Source of the DNA: Gluconobacter wancherniae NBRC 103581 | Lineage (GTDB): Bacteria > Pseudomonadota > Alphaproteobacteria > Acetobacterales > Acetobacteraceae | DNA length: 64,000 nucleotides | Direction of reading: 5' to 3' | Assembly: GCF_007988885.1 (NCBI RefSeq) | Contig: NZ_BJUZ01000001.1 | Coordinates: forward strand, 248,001-312,000 | In this document: piece after piece, positions 18,472 through 27,788 of the stretch | Numbering within the stretch: the first letter of the stretch is position 1 | How the letters are laid out: each line of letters starts with the position of its first letter | The notes under the pieces: model-generated | Told to the model about the DNA's origin: nothing | Databases searched by the model: none | Seen by the model: the letters and a program-made list of their open reading frames with translations, nothing else | Translations under genes and position numbers: made by a program

Positions 18472-19623
18472 TCATGTGACGAGACGCGCCAGCATCGCTT
18501 CGAGCCTGAGCCGTCCTTCTGCCGTAGCGCGAAGCACGCCGTTGCTTCTCAGAAGGTATCCTTCTTCGATGCAGGCTCCCAGCATTGCAGGGTCAACGCA
18601 GTCATCCAGGACGCGACCTGTGCGGCGTACGAACTGTGTCTCACTGATCCCTTCAGACAGACGCAGCCCCATCAGGAGTGCCTCACGGCCGCGGTCTTCG
18701 GGGGAGAGTGGCGTTTCTTCCGTGCTGCCAGAGCCGGTGGCTTCGACACGTGTGGCCCAGGGTTCGGGCGCACGGTGACGCCGCGTTGCATGAAGTTTGC
18801 CATCAAGTGTCAGGCGGCCATGTGCTCCTGGTCCGATCCCCAGATAATCTCCGTAGCGCCAATATGTGAGGTTGTGGCGGCTCTCTGCGCCCGGGCGGGC
18901 ATAGTTGGATACTTCATAGGGCAACAGGCCGTGGCGGGACGCTGTTTCGCCTGTCGCTTCGTACAGGCGTGCTGCGAGGTCTTCATCGGGGAGCTGAATT
19001 TCCCCCCGGCGATGCAGGGCTTCGAATTTGGTGCCCGGTTCGATTGTGAGCTGATAAAGCGACAGGTGATCGGCCACCAGTTCGAGGGCGGTATTCAGCT
19101 CGTTGGTCCAGTCTGCTTCGCTCTGTCCGGGGCGGGCATAGATCAGATCAAACGAAATTCGCGGAAACAGGCTGCGGGCAATTTCAAGTGCGCGGATAGC
19201 CTGTGGGCCGGAATGTTCACGCCCCAGCATGGAGAGAGCATCGTCTCGCAGGCTCTGCACGCCGAGGGAAACGCGATTGATTCCCGCCTCGCGGAAGGCA
19301 CGGAATTTTCCGGCTTCAACGCTTGTGGGGTTTGCTTCGAGCGTGATTTCGAGGTCTGGGTCTGCATCGAACAGGCGATGCGCGTCCTCGATCAGTGCAG
19401 CGACCGTTTCGGGGGCCATGAGCGATGGAGTGCCGCCGCCAAAGAAGATGGATCTGAGCGGTCTGCGGCCAAGACGTGCTGCGTCATGCGCGAGTTCACG
19501 ACGAAGGGCTGCGGCGAAACGCGCCTGTGGAATTTCTTCCCTGACATGGGAGTTGAAATCGCAATAGGGGCATTTCGCGAGGCAGAACGGCCAGTGAATG
19601 TAGAGGGAGAGAGGTTCGGTCAA
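18472..19623 (-). CDS. hemW: Radical SAM heme chaperone HemW
   Basis: 383 residues. The radical-SAM motif appears as FCLAKCPYCDFNSHV near the N-terminus (CxxxCxxC, with the Phe before Asn typical of HemW). GGGTPSLM and the C-terminal HemN-C region are also present. HemW inserts heme into target proteins and lacks true coproporphyrinogen oxidase activity; older annotations call it HemN. Its ATG overlaps the kup stop by 4 bases. Heme supply also appears elsewhere in the window (hemA, ccm genes). Confidence 0.92.
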   Translation of the reverse strand: MTEPLSLYIHWPFCLAKCPYCDFNSHVREEIPQARFAAALRRELAHDAARLGRRPLRSIFFGGGTPSLMAPETVAALIEDAHRLFDADPDLEITLEANPTSVEAGKFRAFREAGINRVSLGVQSLRDDALSMLGREHSGPQAIRALEIARSLFPRISFDLIYARPGQSEADWTNELNTALELVADHLSLYQLTIEPGTKFEALHRRGEIQLPDEDLAARLYEATGETASRHGLLPYEVSNYARPGAESRHNLTYWRYGDYLGIGPGAHGRLTLDGKLHATRRHRAPEPWATRVEATGSGSTEETPLSPEDRGREALLMGLRLSEGISETQFVRRTGRVLDDCVDPAMLGACIEEGYLLRSNGVLRATAEGRLRLEAMLARLVT

Positions 19624-21647
19624 ATTGCAATCCGGACACCAAATTCCACCACGCGATCAGGCGGGATGCGGAAGAATTCGGTTGTGGAAGTGGCGTTACG
19701 TAGCAGGAGCAGGAAGATCCACATGCGCCAGAGCTGCATTTTCGGCACCCGCGACCGCACGACGAGCTCGTGGGACGTGAAATACGATGCCTGAATGGCG
19801 TCGAATGCCACACCGAGTGCTTTGAGTTCCTGTAGGGCGCGTGGCAGGTTTGGCATTTCCATGAAGCCGTAGCGTACGATGATGCGGTGAATGTTGGGCG
19901 CCAGTTCCTGAACGATGACGCGGTGGCCGCGCTCTGCTTCGGGCTGATCGAGGTTCTGGACGGTGACGAACAGGACGTGTTCGTGCAGGACCTTGTTGTG
20001 CTTGAGATTGTGCAGCAGCGAGTTGGGGACCACGTCCGGATTGGCTGTCATGAAGACTGCCAGACCAGGGACGCGGATGGTGCGCGACTGTGGCAGGCGG
20101 GCGAGGAACGATCCCATCGGCATCGAATTGGCAGCCTGACGGGCAGCGATGAGGCTGCGTCCGCGCTTCCAGGTGGTCATGACGATGGTGCTGATGACGC
20201 CGATGGCAAGAGGGACCCAGCCGCCATCGGGGATCTTCAGGACGTTTGCCGAGAAGAAGATGCTGTCCACGATGAAGAAGAAGCCGAACACCAGCCCTGT
20301 TGTCAGAGCACTCCATTTAAAGACGCGACGGAAAACGACCATTGCGAGCACGCAGGTGCACATGAAGGTTCCGGTTACGGCAATGCCGTAAGCGGCGGCC
20401 AGGGCAGACGACGAACGGAATGAGACGACCAGCACCAGAGCGCCGAATGCAAGGATCCAGTTGAGAGATGGCAGATAGATCTGCGCCTCCTCAGAAGCAT
20501 TCGTGTGCATGATGCGCGTGCGGGGCAGGTAGCCCAACTGGATGAGCTGACGGCACAGGGAGAAGCTGCCTGAAATGCCGGCCTGGCTGGCGATCACGGT
20601 GGCACAGGTGGCCAGGATCAGGAGTGGGATCTGAAGCCAGTGTGGTCCAAGGTGATAAAACGGATTGGCGAGTGTTGCCGGATCATGGATCAGCAGTGCT
20701 GCCTGCCCGAAATAGTTCAGTGTAAGGGATGGCAGCACGAAGAAGAGCCATGCGTAGCGGATTGGCGCACGTCCGAAATGGCCCATATCAGCGTAAAGTG
20801 CTTCTGCCCCGGTTACGGACAGGACGACCGATCCGAGTGCAATGAACGAAAGCGTTCCATGCGCGATGATGAATTGCAGGGCTAAGGTTGGGGAGAGCGC
20901 CAGAAGGATATGCGGGTATAGCATGATCCCGCGCACACCGAGGACCGCAAGCGTTGCGAACCATACGACCATGACCGGCCCGAAAGCCTTGCCGATTGTG
21001 CCTGTTCCCAGCGCCTGCGCAGCGAACAGCGCCACCAGCACCAGCATGGCAACGGGGATGATGACGTGGCTTGCAGATGGGATCGATATCTCGATGCCCT
21101 CGACTGCGGATAGTACGGACACTGCGGGCGTGATGATGCTGTCTCCGAAGAAGAGGCAGGTGCCTGCGATGCCGACCAGCCCGAAGAGCCAGCGGAAATG
21201 CGGTGATTTGCAAACACGCTGGGCCAGGGACATCAGGGCGATGATGCCGCCTTCGCCATCATGATCCGCCCGCATGATGAGCAGGACGTATTTGATCGTT
21301 ACGATCAGCATCAGCGACCAGAAGGTGAGGCTGGCCAGCCCCATGATCTCCAGAGGCTGTGCCGGATGCTTTACCGAGCCTACGATGCTGACGGAGGATT
21401 GCAGGGCATATAGCGGGCTTGTTCCGATATCGCCGTACACGACACCCAGAACAGCAAGCATGGCGCCGAAGCCTGCGGGCTTCTTGTGGGTGTGCGCCTC
21501 CTCGTCTGCTCCGAACTCTGTCGTGTTACCTTGCTTGCGAGCCTGCTCGATCGACTGGAGCGCTTCCCCGACGGCGGGGTCAGTGTTTGCACCAGAAGAT
21601 TGGGTCGATAGGTGGTCGCCGTCTTGTTCAGGCATCTCTGGTTCCAT
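19620..21647 (-). CDS. kup: KUP-family potassium:proton symporter
   Basis: 675 residues. The KUP hallmark VLGVVYGDIGTSPLYAL near residue 65 begins a run of about 12 transmembrane helices, including FFGDSIITPAVSVLSAVEG and the C-terminal cytosolic domain that ends close to VEFGVRIAI. It takes up K+ together with H+, which suits growth at low pH in acetic acid bacteria. An N-terminal tail of about 55 polar residues (MEPEMPEQDGDHLSTQ) precedes the core. It is first in a coupled operon (ATGA) with hemW. Confidence 0.95.
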   Translation of the reverse strand: MEPEMPEQDGDHLSTQSSGANTDPAVGEALQSIEQARKQGNTTEFGADEEAHTHKKPAGFGAMLAVLGVVYGDIGTSPLYALQSSVSIVGSVKHPAQPLEIMGLASLTFWSLMLIVTIKYVLLIMRADHDGEGGIIALMSLAQRVCKSPHFRWLFGLVGIAGTCLFFGDSIITPAVSVLSAVEGIEISIPSASHVIIPVAMLVLVALFAAQALGTGTIGKAFGPVMVVWFATLAVLGVRGIMLYPHILLALSPTLALQFIIAHGTLSFIALGSVVLSVTGAEALYADMGHFGRAPIRYAWLFFVLPSLTLNYFGQAALLIHDPATLANPFYHLGPHWLQIPLLILATCATVIASQAGISGSFSLCRQLIQLGYLPRTRIMHTNASEEAQIYLPSLNWILAFGALVLVVSFRSSSALAAAYGIAVTGTFMCTCVLAMVVFRRVFKWSALTTGLVFGFFFIVDSIFFSANVLKIPDGGWVPLAIGVISTIVMTTWKRGRSLIAARQAANSMPMGSFLARLPQSRTIRVPGLAVFMTANPDVVPNSLLHNLKHNKVLHEHVLFVTVQNLDQPEAERGHRVIVQELAPNIHRIIVRYGFMEMPNLPRALQELKALGVAFDAIQASYFTSHELVVRSRVPKMQLWRMWIFLLLLRNATSTTEFFRIPPDRVVEFGVRIAI

Positions 21648-21761
21648 TTACGGACATCGAAAAGCGCCGTTAGATACGGTCGTGCCACCCATCGGCGGGC
21701 GGCTCTGCATCATGGCATCTGCCCTCATGACAAGATTCCTTACACAGAAGCAAGCCGAAGC

Positions 21762-22442
21762 TTAGGAAACTGTCATGGGACGGGATCCAAAAATAGCACT
21801 TCCAACCCGAACCAGCGTTGCGCCAGCGCCAATTGCGGCCTCGAAATCTGCGGACATTCCCATGGACAACACCGGCAGACCGTGACGTCTGGCCATGTCG
21901 TTGAGAAAATTGAAATGGGCTACCGGATCTTCTGATTCCGGAGGGATGCACATCAAACCGCGAATGTTATCGCCGAAGCGATTCATGGAAGTTTCGATGA
22001 ACGCATCGGCATCTTTGCGAGGGATGCCTGATTTCTGTGTTTCGTCGCCGGTATTGACCTGAACGAGCAGGCCGGGAAGCCGACCACATTTCTGGGAGGC
22101 TTTTTCAATTGCATTGGAAAGGGCAGGGCGATCGAGGCTTTCGATCATATCGGCGATGCGACAGGCATCCACGGCTTTGTTTGTCTGGAGGCCCCCGATA
22201 ATATGAAGTTTCAGGTCTGGCCAGTTCTCGCGGAGCTGGGGGAATTTGGACGCTGCCTCCTGCACCCTGTTCTCACCGAACAGCCTCTGGCCGGCTTTCA
22301 GTGCCGCCTCGACGGCCTCCTGCGGGTGGAATTTACTAACCGCCACCAGCGAGACATCATCGGCATTGCGCCCTGCCTTTTCAGCAGCCTGGATCATGCG
22401 GTGGCGGATGGCGGAAAGGTTGCTTGCGATCTGCTCTGACAT
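21762..22442 (-). CDS. YggS family PLP-binding protein
   Basis: 226 residues from the ATG at 22442; the longer frame to 22550 would cross the divergent promoter region and does not resemble the family. Visible features are the PLP-lysine region VSLVAVSKFHPQEAV, FGENRVQEA, HIIGGLQTNK, VNTGDETQKSGI, GLMCIPP and the phosphate-binding LSMGMSADFEAAIGAGATLVRVGSAIFG (split here as MGMSADFE and RVGSAIFG). The family buffers cellular PLP and affects amino-acid homeostasis. It is divergent from the RsmB-type gene, with 74 bases between the starts. Confidence 0.93.
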   Translation of the reverse strand: MSEQIASNLSAIRHRMIQAAEKAGRNADDVSLVAVSKFHPQEAVEAALKAGQRLFGENRVQEAASKFPQLRENWPDLKLHIIGGLQTNKAVDACRIADMIESLDRPALSNAIEKASQKCGRLPGLLVQVNTGDETQKSGIPRKDADAFIETSMNRFGDNIRGLMCIPPESEDPVAHFNFLNDMARRHGLPVLSMGMSADFEAAIGAGATLVRVGSAIFGSRPMTVS

Positions 22443-22516
22443 GGCGGAAGACAAGACGCCATTGCGTCCGAGGCCGCAAGATGCGATTTCCGCACAATGC
22501 GAGAGACGAACGTTCG

Positions 22517-23860
22517 ATGACACAGCAGAACACACCCCGTACGGGGACAAAGAGCCCAGGGCCGAAATTCCGGAACAGAACCAGGAAAGCGGGTGAGCGA
22601 TCCGGTCCTACGGGGAAGCCGGGTCCTGATCCCACGCGTGATCTGGCGTTCGATATCGTCTGCGGTGTCGTTGAGCACCGGCGCATGCTCGAAACCACTC
22701 TGGATCGCAGCACCGTTTCCGATCCGCGGGACCGTGCGTCAGCGCATCGTCTGGCGGCTACGACCCTGCGCCACATGGGCAGCATGACCGAGCTGCTCCA
22801 GCCGATGCTGCGCCGCGAGCCTCCAGAGCCTGTGCGTTGCGCGCTGCTTCTGGGTGTTGCCCAGCTTTTGCATCTGGAGACGCCGCCTCATGCCGCCGTG
22901 GGCACGATCGTGGATCTGCTGCGTCGTAGGGGTCTTGCGCCGTTCGCTGGACTGGCCAATGCGGTGCTGCGGCGGGTTTCGCGTGAAGGCAAGGGCCTTC
23001 TGGAAGGGCTGGACGAAGCACGTCTGGACGTTCCTGCATGGTTGTGGAGCGCATGGGGTTCCCGTGCGCGTGCGATTTCACGCGGCCTTCACCGGGAGGC
23101 TCCTCTGGACCTGACAATCCGCCCCGGTGCTACGGCCCCTGAAGGTGGAGAGCTGCTTCCGACGGGAACCGTACGCTATCCAGCCGGGACGCGGATGACG
23201 GCTCTTGAAGGTTTTGAAGAAGGCGCATTCTGGGCGCAGGACGTTGCTGCGGCCATGCCGGTTCGTCTGCTGGGCGATGTGAACGGCAAGTGCGTGATCG
23301 ATCTCTGCGCTGCTCCTGGTGGCAAGACTGCGCAGCTTGCGACGGCTGGCGCAAAGGTCACGGCGGTAGAGCGTGAAGAAACGCGCGTGACTCGGCTTCA
23401 GGAAAACTTTGCCCGGCTGAAGCTGGAGGCCGAGACAGTGGTGGCTGACGCACTTGAGTGGAAACCTTCGGAGCCTGCTGACGCCGTGCTTCTGGATGCT
23501 CCATGCTCGGCAACCGGAACGCTTCGCCGCCATCCGGATGTGCTGTGGGTCAAGCGTCCGCGCGATGTGGTGGCGCTTGCAGAAGGTCAGGATGCTCTGA
23601 TTGATGCCGCGCGTGAAATGCTGCGTCCGGGTGGAACATTGCTGTACGCGGTCTGCTCACTTCAGGACGAGGAAGGCCCGGACCGGGTTCGCGCTGCAGT
23701 TGAGCGTGGGGGATGGACGCATGAGCCATTCACCGAAGATGAACTCTCCATGATGTCTGCTGCTCGTACGCCGGAAGGCTTCTTCCGCACGCATCCCGGT
23801 CTTTGGGTCGAGCAGGGCGGGATGGACGGATTTTTTGCAGCCCGTCTGATCCGCACCTGA
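22517..23860 (+). CDS. RsmB-type 16S rRNA (cytosine-C5) methyltransferase
   Basis: About 447 residues from the ATG at 22517. A short basic tail is followed by a NusB-like RNA-binding domain (DLAFDIVCGVVEHRRMLETT onward) and a C-terminal SAM methyltransferase. SAM-binding and catalytic motifs are WAQDVAAAMPV, IDLCAAPGGKTAQLA, LLDAPCSATGTLRRHPDV (with the first catalytic Cys) and LLYAVCSLQDEEG (second Cys). It methylates a 16S rRNA cytosine, C967 in E. coli numbering if orthologous. It ends at a hairpin shared with the convergent histidine kinase gene. Confidence 0.9.
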   Translation: MTQQNTPRTGTKSPGPKFRNRTRKAGERSGPTGKPGPDPTRDLAFDIVCGVVEHRRMLETTLDRSTVSDPRDRASAHRLAATTLRHMGSMTELLQPMLRREPPEPVRCALLLGVAQLLHLETPPHAAVGTIVDLLRRRGLAPFAGLANAVLRRVSREGKGLLEGLDEARLDVPAWLWSAWGSRARAISRGLHREAPLDLTIRPGATAPEGGELLPTGTVRYPAGTRMTALEGFEEGAFWAQDVAAAMPVRLLGDVNGKCVIDLCAAPGGKTAQLATAGAKVTAVEREETRVTRLQENFARLKLEAETVVADALEWKPSEPADAVLLDAPCSATGTLRRHPDVLWVKRPRDVVALAEGQDALIDAAREMLRPGGTLLYAVCSLQDEEGPDRVRAAVERGGWTHEPFTEDELSMMSAARTPEGFFRTHPGLWVEQGGMDGFFAARLIRT

Positions 23861-23873
23861 TCATATCAGGTGT

Positions 23874-23904
23874 CCCGCGGCTGGCAGTGAATGCCGGTCG
23901 CGGG
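23874..23904. terminator. Perfect 13-pair hairpin between convergent genes
   Basis: Bases 23874-23886 pair along their full length with 23892-23904 (two wobbles) around the loop GTGAA. It lies between the methyltransferase stop (23860) and the histidine kinase stop (23913). There is no clear T-run on either strand, so it may be a weak bidirectional terminator or a 3'-end stabiliser. Confidence 0.6.
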
Positions 23905-23912
23905 GGATTATG

Positions 23913-25499
23913 TCAGGGGGCGAGCGTCACAACAGCACGCAGTCCGCCTTCCCGACGGTTTTCGAGCCGCACATCGCCGCCCTGAGCACGCAGAATGGTG
24001 CGTGCGATTGAGAGGCCGAGACCAGTCCCGCCGGTTTCGCGGTTACGGCTGGTTTCCACACGAACAAATGGCTCAAAAACGCGCTCCAGCTGGTCATCTG
24101 CCAAGCCTGGACCACTATCTTCGATGACAACCTTGATAAGGTTTTCCACCCCGCTGGCCGTGTTCATCATTGCTGCGGGTTCAAGGCTAACCTGTGCGCT
24201 ACGACCATATTTCAGGGCGTTAAGGATCAGATTGTTCAGAGCGCGCTTGAGAGCAACGGAACGCGCGCGCACTTTAACCGGCACGGTGGGGGGCTCGAAA
24301 ATCAGAGCTTCTACCATGTCAGGCTGGCTCTCGGCCGCTTCGTCCATGATGGTCTGAAGCAGGGCGCGGAGATCGAGGGTGACGATAGGCTCGTTCGATG
24401 CACTGTCACGTCCGAAGGCGAGCGTTGCATCGACCATCGCTTCCATCTCGTCGAGATCAGAGAGAATTTTGGTGCGTAGTTCATCATCGTCGATGAATTC
24501 AGCTCGTAGCTTCAGACGCGTGATGGGGGTGCGCAGGTCGTGGCCGATGGCCGTCAGCATCAAGGTCCGGTCCGTGATGAAGCGGCGGATGCGACTGGCC
24601 ATCGTGTTGAATGCAATGGCCGCACGGCGGATCTCGGAGGGTCCATGTTCGGGAAGTGCAGCCGTGTTGACGTTTCTTCCAAGAGATTCCGCAGCATTTG
24701 CCAGCGTTGTGACAGGCGCAACCAGCCGACGCGAACCCCACACGATCAGTGCACTGCCGCAAAGTGACATCAGGAGGAACGCGATCAGGAAGGTGGGAGA
24801 ACCAAACGGATTGGGTAATGGCGTGACGAAGCGCACCACCAGCCAGGTCCTTTTGTCTGGCAGCAGCAGAGAAACCGAGTGCGTGCGCAGCTTCTGGCCC
24901 GTCCAGACGGCGCGTGGATAGAGCGATGAAGGCAGGAGGCCCCAGTCCATCATGGGAGGAATCATGTGGCGCATGGGGATGCGCTGCTCACCCCGAAACG
25001 GGCCGCCGGGCCCTTCAGGCATTTCCCCCGGATGATATGGGCCGCCACCATTCATCATGCCGGGCGGGAAGGGGCCCATCGGGGCGCCGGGTTCTCCCAT
25101 TTCTCCCTCGGGCTCCGGATGGGGGCCGAATTCCATTCCGTTGTTTCCGGGTGGCGGATGAAAGCGGTTGAACATTGCGCCCGGAAAATCAGGGAGCGGC
25201 ATCTTGTGGCTGGGTATGAGCGGGTCATGCTCGGTTAGCAGCAGCGCGGTTGTTCCCGAGGGGATATGCAGATCATCGAGCGCGTCCGCGCGGTTTGCCG
25301 GTGCTGTTTCAGCGACGGTGCGATAGATCGAGAAGACCTGCATCTGGTTCTGGCGGATCTGACTGCGTGTGGCGAAGTCGATATGATCCAGGGCATGGAT
25401 GCCGAGGCCAGCCAGCTCAATGACAGCCAGCCCCACAATCAGGAGGAAGCTGGTCTGTGCAACGAGGGAGCGTGGACGCGGAAAGCGAAACGGGCTCAG
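23913..25499 (-). CDS. EnvZ-like sensor histidine kinase with Met/His/Pro-rich periplasmic loop
   Basis: About 528 residues. An N-terminal helix (VAQTSFLLIVGLAVIELAG), a periplasmic region and a second helix (FLIAFLLMSLCGSALIVW) lead to a HAMP domain, the H-box IGHDLRTPITRLKLR, the N-box LNNLILNALKYG and the ATP-lid motifs DSGPGL and GTGLGLSIA. The first obvious start, GTG at 25436, would cut the first helix in half. The frame remains open to a CTG at 25499 overlapping the response-regulator stop (CTGA), which I favour. The periplasmic loop (about 24942-25214) is unusually rich in Met, His, Pro and Gly. It pairs with the OmpR-like gene. Confidence 0.88.
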   Translation of the reverse strand: MSPFRFPRPRSLVAQTSFLLIVGLAVIELAGLGIHALDHIDFATRSQIRQNQMQVFSIYRTVAETAPANRADALDDLHIPSGTTALLLTEHDPLIPSHKMPLPDFPGAMFNRFHPPPGNNGMEFGPHPEPEGEMGEPGAPMGPFPPGMMNGGGPYHPGEMPEGPGGPFRGEQRIPMRHMIPPMMDWGLLPSSLYPRAVWTGQKLRTHSVSLLLPDKRTWLVVRFVTPLPNPFGSPTFLIAFLLMSLCGSALIVWGSRRLVAPVTTLANAAESLGRNVNTAALPEHGPSEIRRAAIAFNTMASRIRRFITDRTLMLTAIGHDLRTPITRLKLRAEFIDDDELRTKILSDLDEMEAMVDATLAFGRDSASNEPIVTLDLRALLQTIMDEAAESQPDMVEALIFEPPTVPVKVRARSVALKRALNNLILNALKYGRSAQVSLEPAAMMNTASGVENLIKVVIEDSGPGLADDQLERVFEPFVRVETSRNRETGGTGLGLSIARTILRAQGGDVRLENRREGGLRAVVTLAP

Positions 25500-26215
25500 A
25501 TACGTTCCACTTCCGCGGCAAGAACATAACCACCGCCACGAACAGTCTTGATGACCTGAGCATTGCGTCCGTCATCTTCGAGCTTGCGCCTGAGGCGGCT
25601 GACGGCAACATCAATGGCGCGGTCGAACGGTCCTGCCTGACGGCCACGCAGCAGCTCCAGAAGCATGTCCCGTGTGAGGACACGGTTGGCGCGCTCCAGA
25701 AGTGCCATCAGCAGATCATATTCTCCACCGGTGAGGGAGACCTCTGCGTCGTCAGGGTTTGTAAGGCGACGGCGGACGGGATCAAGATTCCAACCGGCAA
25801 AACGAATGATGCGCGTATCGGAAGCCTGTCGCTTTTCAGCAGTCTCAACGGTACGGCGCAGGACGGCGCGGATGCGGGCAAGCAGCTCACGCGGGTTGAA
25901 AGGCTTGGCAACATAGTCATCCGCACCGAATTCGAGGCCGATGATCCGGTCTGTCTCGTCGCTCATGGCTGTGAGCATGATGATTGGAACATTGTCTTGG
26001 GTACGCAGCCAGCGTGCAACTTCGAGACCGCTTTCGCCCGGAAGCATGAGATCCAGTACGACAAGCTGATAATGACCGTTGGCCCACGCTTTGCGGGCTT
26101 CGCGGCCATCACGGGCTGCCGTGACACGAAAGTGGTTGCGTTCGAGGAACTTGGTCAGGAGTTCCCGGATTTCGCGATCGTCATCCACGACCAGCAGGTG
26201 AGGCAGTGTTTCCAT
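25496..26215 (-). CDS. OmpR/PhoB-family response regulator
   Basis: 239 residues. The receiver domain has the acidic pocket VVDDDREIR, the phospho-acceptor Asp in LVVLDLMLPGESG, the Thr in MLTAMSDE and the Lys in VAKPFNPRELLARIRAVLRR. A winged-helix DNA-binding domain follows (LTGGEYDLLMALLERANRVL, FDRAIDVAVSRLRRKLEDD, IKTVRGGGYVL). It is transcribed with the kinase, whose start appears to overlap its stop. The name ompR would fit by similarity, but the stimulus is unknown, so no symbol is given. Confidence 0.93.
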   Translation of the reverse strand: METLPHLLVVDDDREIRELLTKFLERNHFRVTAARDGREARKAWANGHYQLVVLDLMLPGESGLEVARWLRTQDNVPIIMLTAMSDETDRIIGLEFGADDYVAKPFNPRELLARIRAVLRRTVETAEKRQASDTRIIRFAGWNLDPVRRRLTNPDDAEVSLTGGEYDLLMALLERANRVLTRDMLLELLRGRQAGPFDRAIDVAVSRLRRKLEDDGRNAQVIKTVRGGGYVLAAEVERI

Positions 26216-26291
26216 AGCGCGATTTAATCACTTTCCGAAGGTTTTGTGGGGCCCGTTGCATTAAGTTTCATGCCGATCCCCACTGATACGA

Positions 26292-27335
26292 TCAGGCGAG
26301 CCAGCCTGGAACAGGCAGCCCCTTCGAACGGAGGAATTCCGGGTTGAACAGTTTGGATTGGTAACGCGCACCACCATCGCAGAGAATTGTAACAATCGTA
26401 TGACCTGGGCCGAGCTTCCGGGCCGTACGGATTGCCGAAGCCACATTGATGCCCGAAGAGCCTCCAACTGACAGACCTTCATCTGCTGTCAGTGAGAAAA
26501 TGTGATCGAGAGCCTCAGCATCCGGGATACGCTCGGCATCATCCGGTGCACAGCCTTCGAGATTGGCGGTCACGCGGGACTGGCCGATACCTTCGGTGAT
26601 CGAGCCGCCAATGATGCTCATGTCATTGGATTTGACCCAGCCATAAAGGCCCGAGCCTTCAGGATCTGCGAGCACGATATGCGGAGCCTTACGTCCGGCC
26701 TCAAGCGCCTGTTCGCGCAGTCCAATGGCAATACCAGCCAGTGTTCCGCCCGTTCCGCAGGCACAGGTGAAGGCGTCTACCTTGCCCTGCGTCTGGTTCC
26801 AGATCTCGCGTGCGGTTGTTGTGCGGTGGCCTTCGCGATTGGCGGTATTATCGAACTGGTTGGCCCAAAGGGCACCGGTTTCTTCCGCCAGCCGCCGCGA
26901 GACATGCACATAGTTGCCCGGATCGCGGTATGGTTTTGCCGGTACGAGACGCAGGTCCGCACCAATCATTCGCAGGAAGTCCAGCTTTTCGCGGCTCTGC
27001 GTTTCGGGAACTACGATGACGGCCTTGCAGCCCATCGCCTGCGCGACCAGCGTGATGCCGATACCTGTATTGCCTGCCGTGCCCTCGACAATCGTTCCGC
27101 CGGGCTTGAGGGTTCCGCGTTGAAGCGCATCTTCGATGATGGCCAGTGCGGCGCGGTCCTTCACGGAGCCGCCCGGATTCATGAATTCCGCCTTGCCCAG
27201 AATTTCGCAGCCTGTCTCTTCCGAAGCCCTGTGCAGGCGGATGAGCGGCGTACCACCGATGGCTGTTGTCATGCCCTTCGAGATGGCGCGCCAGCCGTCC
27301 GGAGAAGCGGGGCGGGAAGAAAGGGTGTCGTTCAT
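26292..27335 (-). CDS. Cysteine synthase (O-acetylserine sulfhydrylase) family PLP enzyme
   Basis: 347 residues, somewhat longer than the roughly 310 of E. coli CysK. The PLP-binding Lys is in NPGGSVKDRAAL, the substrate loop is EGTAGNTGIGITL, and the phosphate-binding region is ACGTGGTLAGIAIGL. The insertion around YVHVSRRLAEETGALWANQF is common in alphaproteobacterial forms. It makes cysteine from O-acetylserine and sulfide; a cystathionine beta-synthase-type role cannot be excluded. A rhodanese gene is divergent 54 bases away, which fits sulfur metabolism. Confidence 0.88.
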   Translation of the reverse strand: MNDTLSSRPASPDGWRAISKGMTTAIGGTPLIRLHRASEETGCEILGKAEFMNPGGSVKDRAALAIIEDALQRGTLKPGGTIVEGTAGNTGIGITLVAQAMGCKAVIVVPETQSREKLDFLRMIGADLRLVPAKPYRDPGNYVHVSRRLAEETGALWANQFDNTANREGHRTTTAREIWNQTQGKVDAFTCACGTGGTLAGIAIGLREQALEAGRKAPHIVLADPEGSGLYGWVKSNDMSIIGGSITEGIGQSRVTANLEGCAPDDAERIPDAEALDHIFSLTADEGLSVGGSSGINVASAIRTARKLGPGHTIVTILCDGGARYQSKLFNPEFLRSKGLPVPGWLA

Positions 27336-27389
27336 GCGCGTTCACTCCTGTAATAGGGAGATTATAAAACCTGTTTTGGAAGGATGAGA

Positions 27390-27788
27390 ATGGTCATGAG
27401 GGAAGTTGTTGCGAAACAGGCGTGGGATATTCTCGAAAAAGACCCTCAATCCGTGCTGATCGATGTTCGCACACCGATGGAGTGGGCTCAGATTGGCCTT
27501 CCGGAACTGGAAACCATTGGGCGGTCGGCGTTTTGCATCACATGGCAGCCAGGAATGGAAGAGACCTTCCTTCAGGCGCTGGCAGCAGCAGCTCCGGAAA
27601 AGAACACGAAACTGCTTTTCCTATGCCGTTCAGGGATGCGCTCATATAACGCGGGCGTTTTTGCCGAAGCTGTGGGCTATGAAGATGTGACCAATATCGT
27701 GGATGGCTTCGAAGACAAGCATGGCCCCGGCACGGGCTGGCGTGCCGGGGGGCTGCCCTGCGCTTACAGGCCGCTATCGGGTTCCTGA
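27390..27788 (+). CDS. Single-domain rhodanese-like protein
   Basis: About 132 residues from the ATG at 27390, chosen because GGAAGG ends 6 bases before it; in-frame ATGs at 27384 and 27396 are alternatives. The rhodanese fold shows VLIDVRTPMEWAQIGLPE and the active-site loop LFLCRSGMRSY with the persulfide Cys. It would transfer sulfane sulfur to an unknown acceptor. It is divergent from the cysteine synthase gene, and its 3' end overlaps the DUF2272 gene by 25 bases. Confidence 0.88.
   Translation: MVMREVVAKQAWDILEKDPQSVLIDVRTPMEWAQIGLPELETIGRSAFCITWQPGMEETFLQALAAAAPEKNTKLLFLCRSGMRSYNAGVFAEAVGYEDVTNIVDGFEDKHGPGTGWRAGGLPCAYRPLSGS

Noticed and set aside
18472-19623. Oxygen-independent coproporphyrinogen III oxidase HemN
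   Set aside because: The short length (383 residues) and N-terminal CxxxCxxC context fit HemW, the heme chaperone, rather than HemN of about 450 residues.
18466-19794. A 442-codon plus-strand frame opposite hemW
   Set aside because: Cys-rich and without a family pattern; the minus strand carries HemW with its CxxxCxxC motif, so this is a shadow.
25457-26227. A 256-codon plus-strand frame opposite the response regulator
   Set aside because: The minus strand encodes a complete OmpR-type regulator; no motif supports the plus frame.
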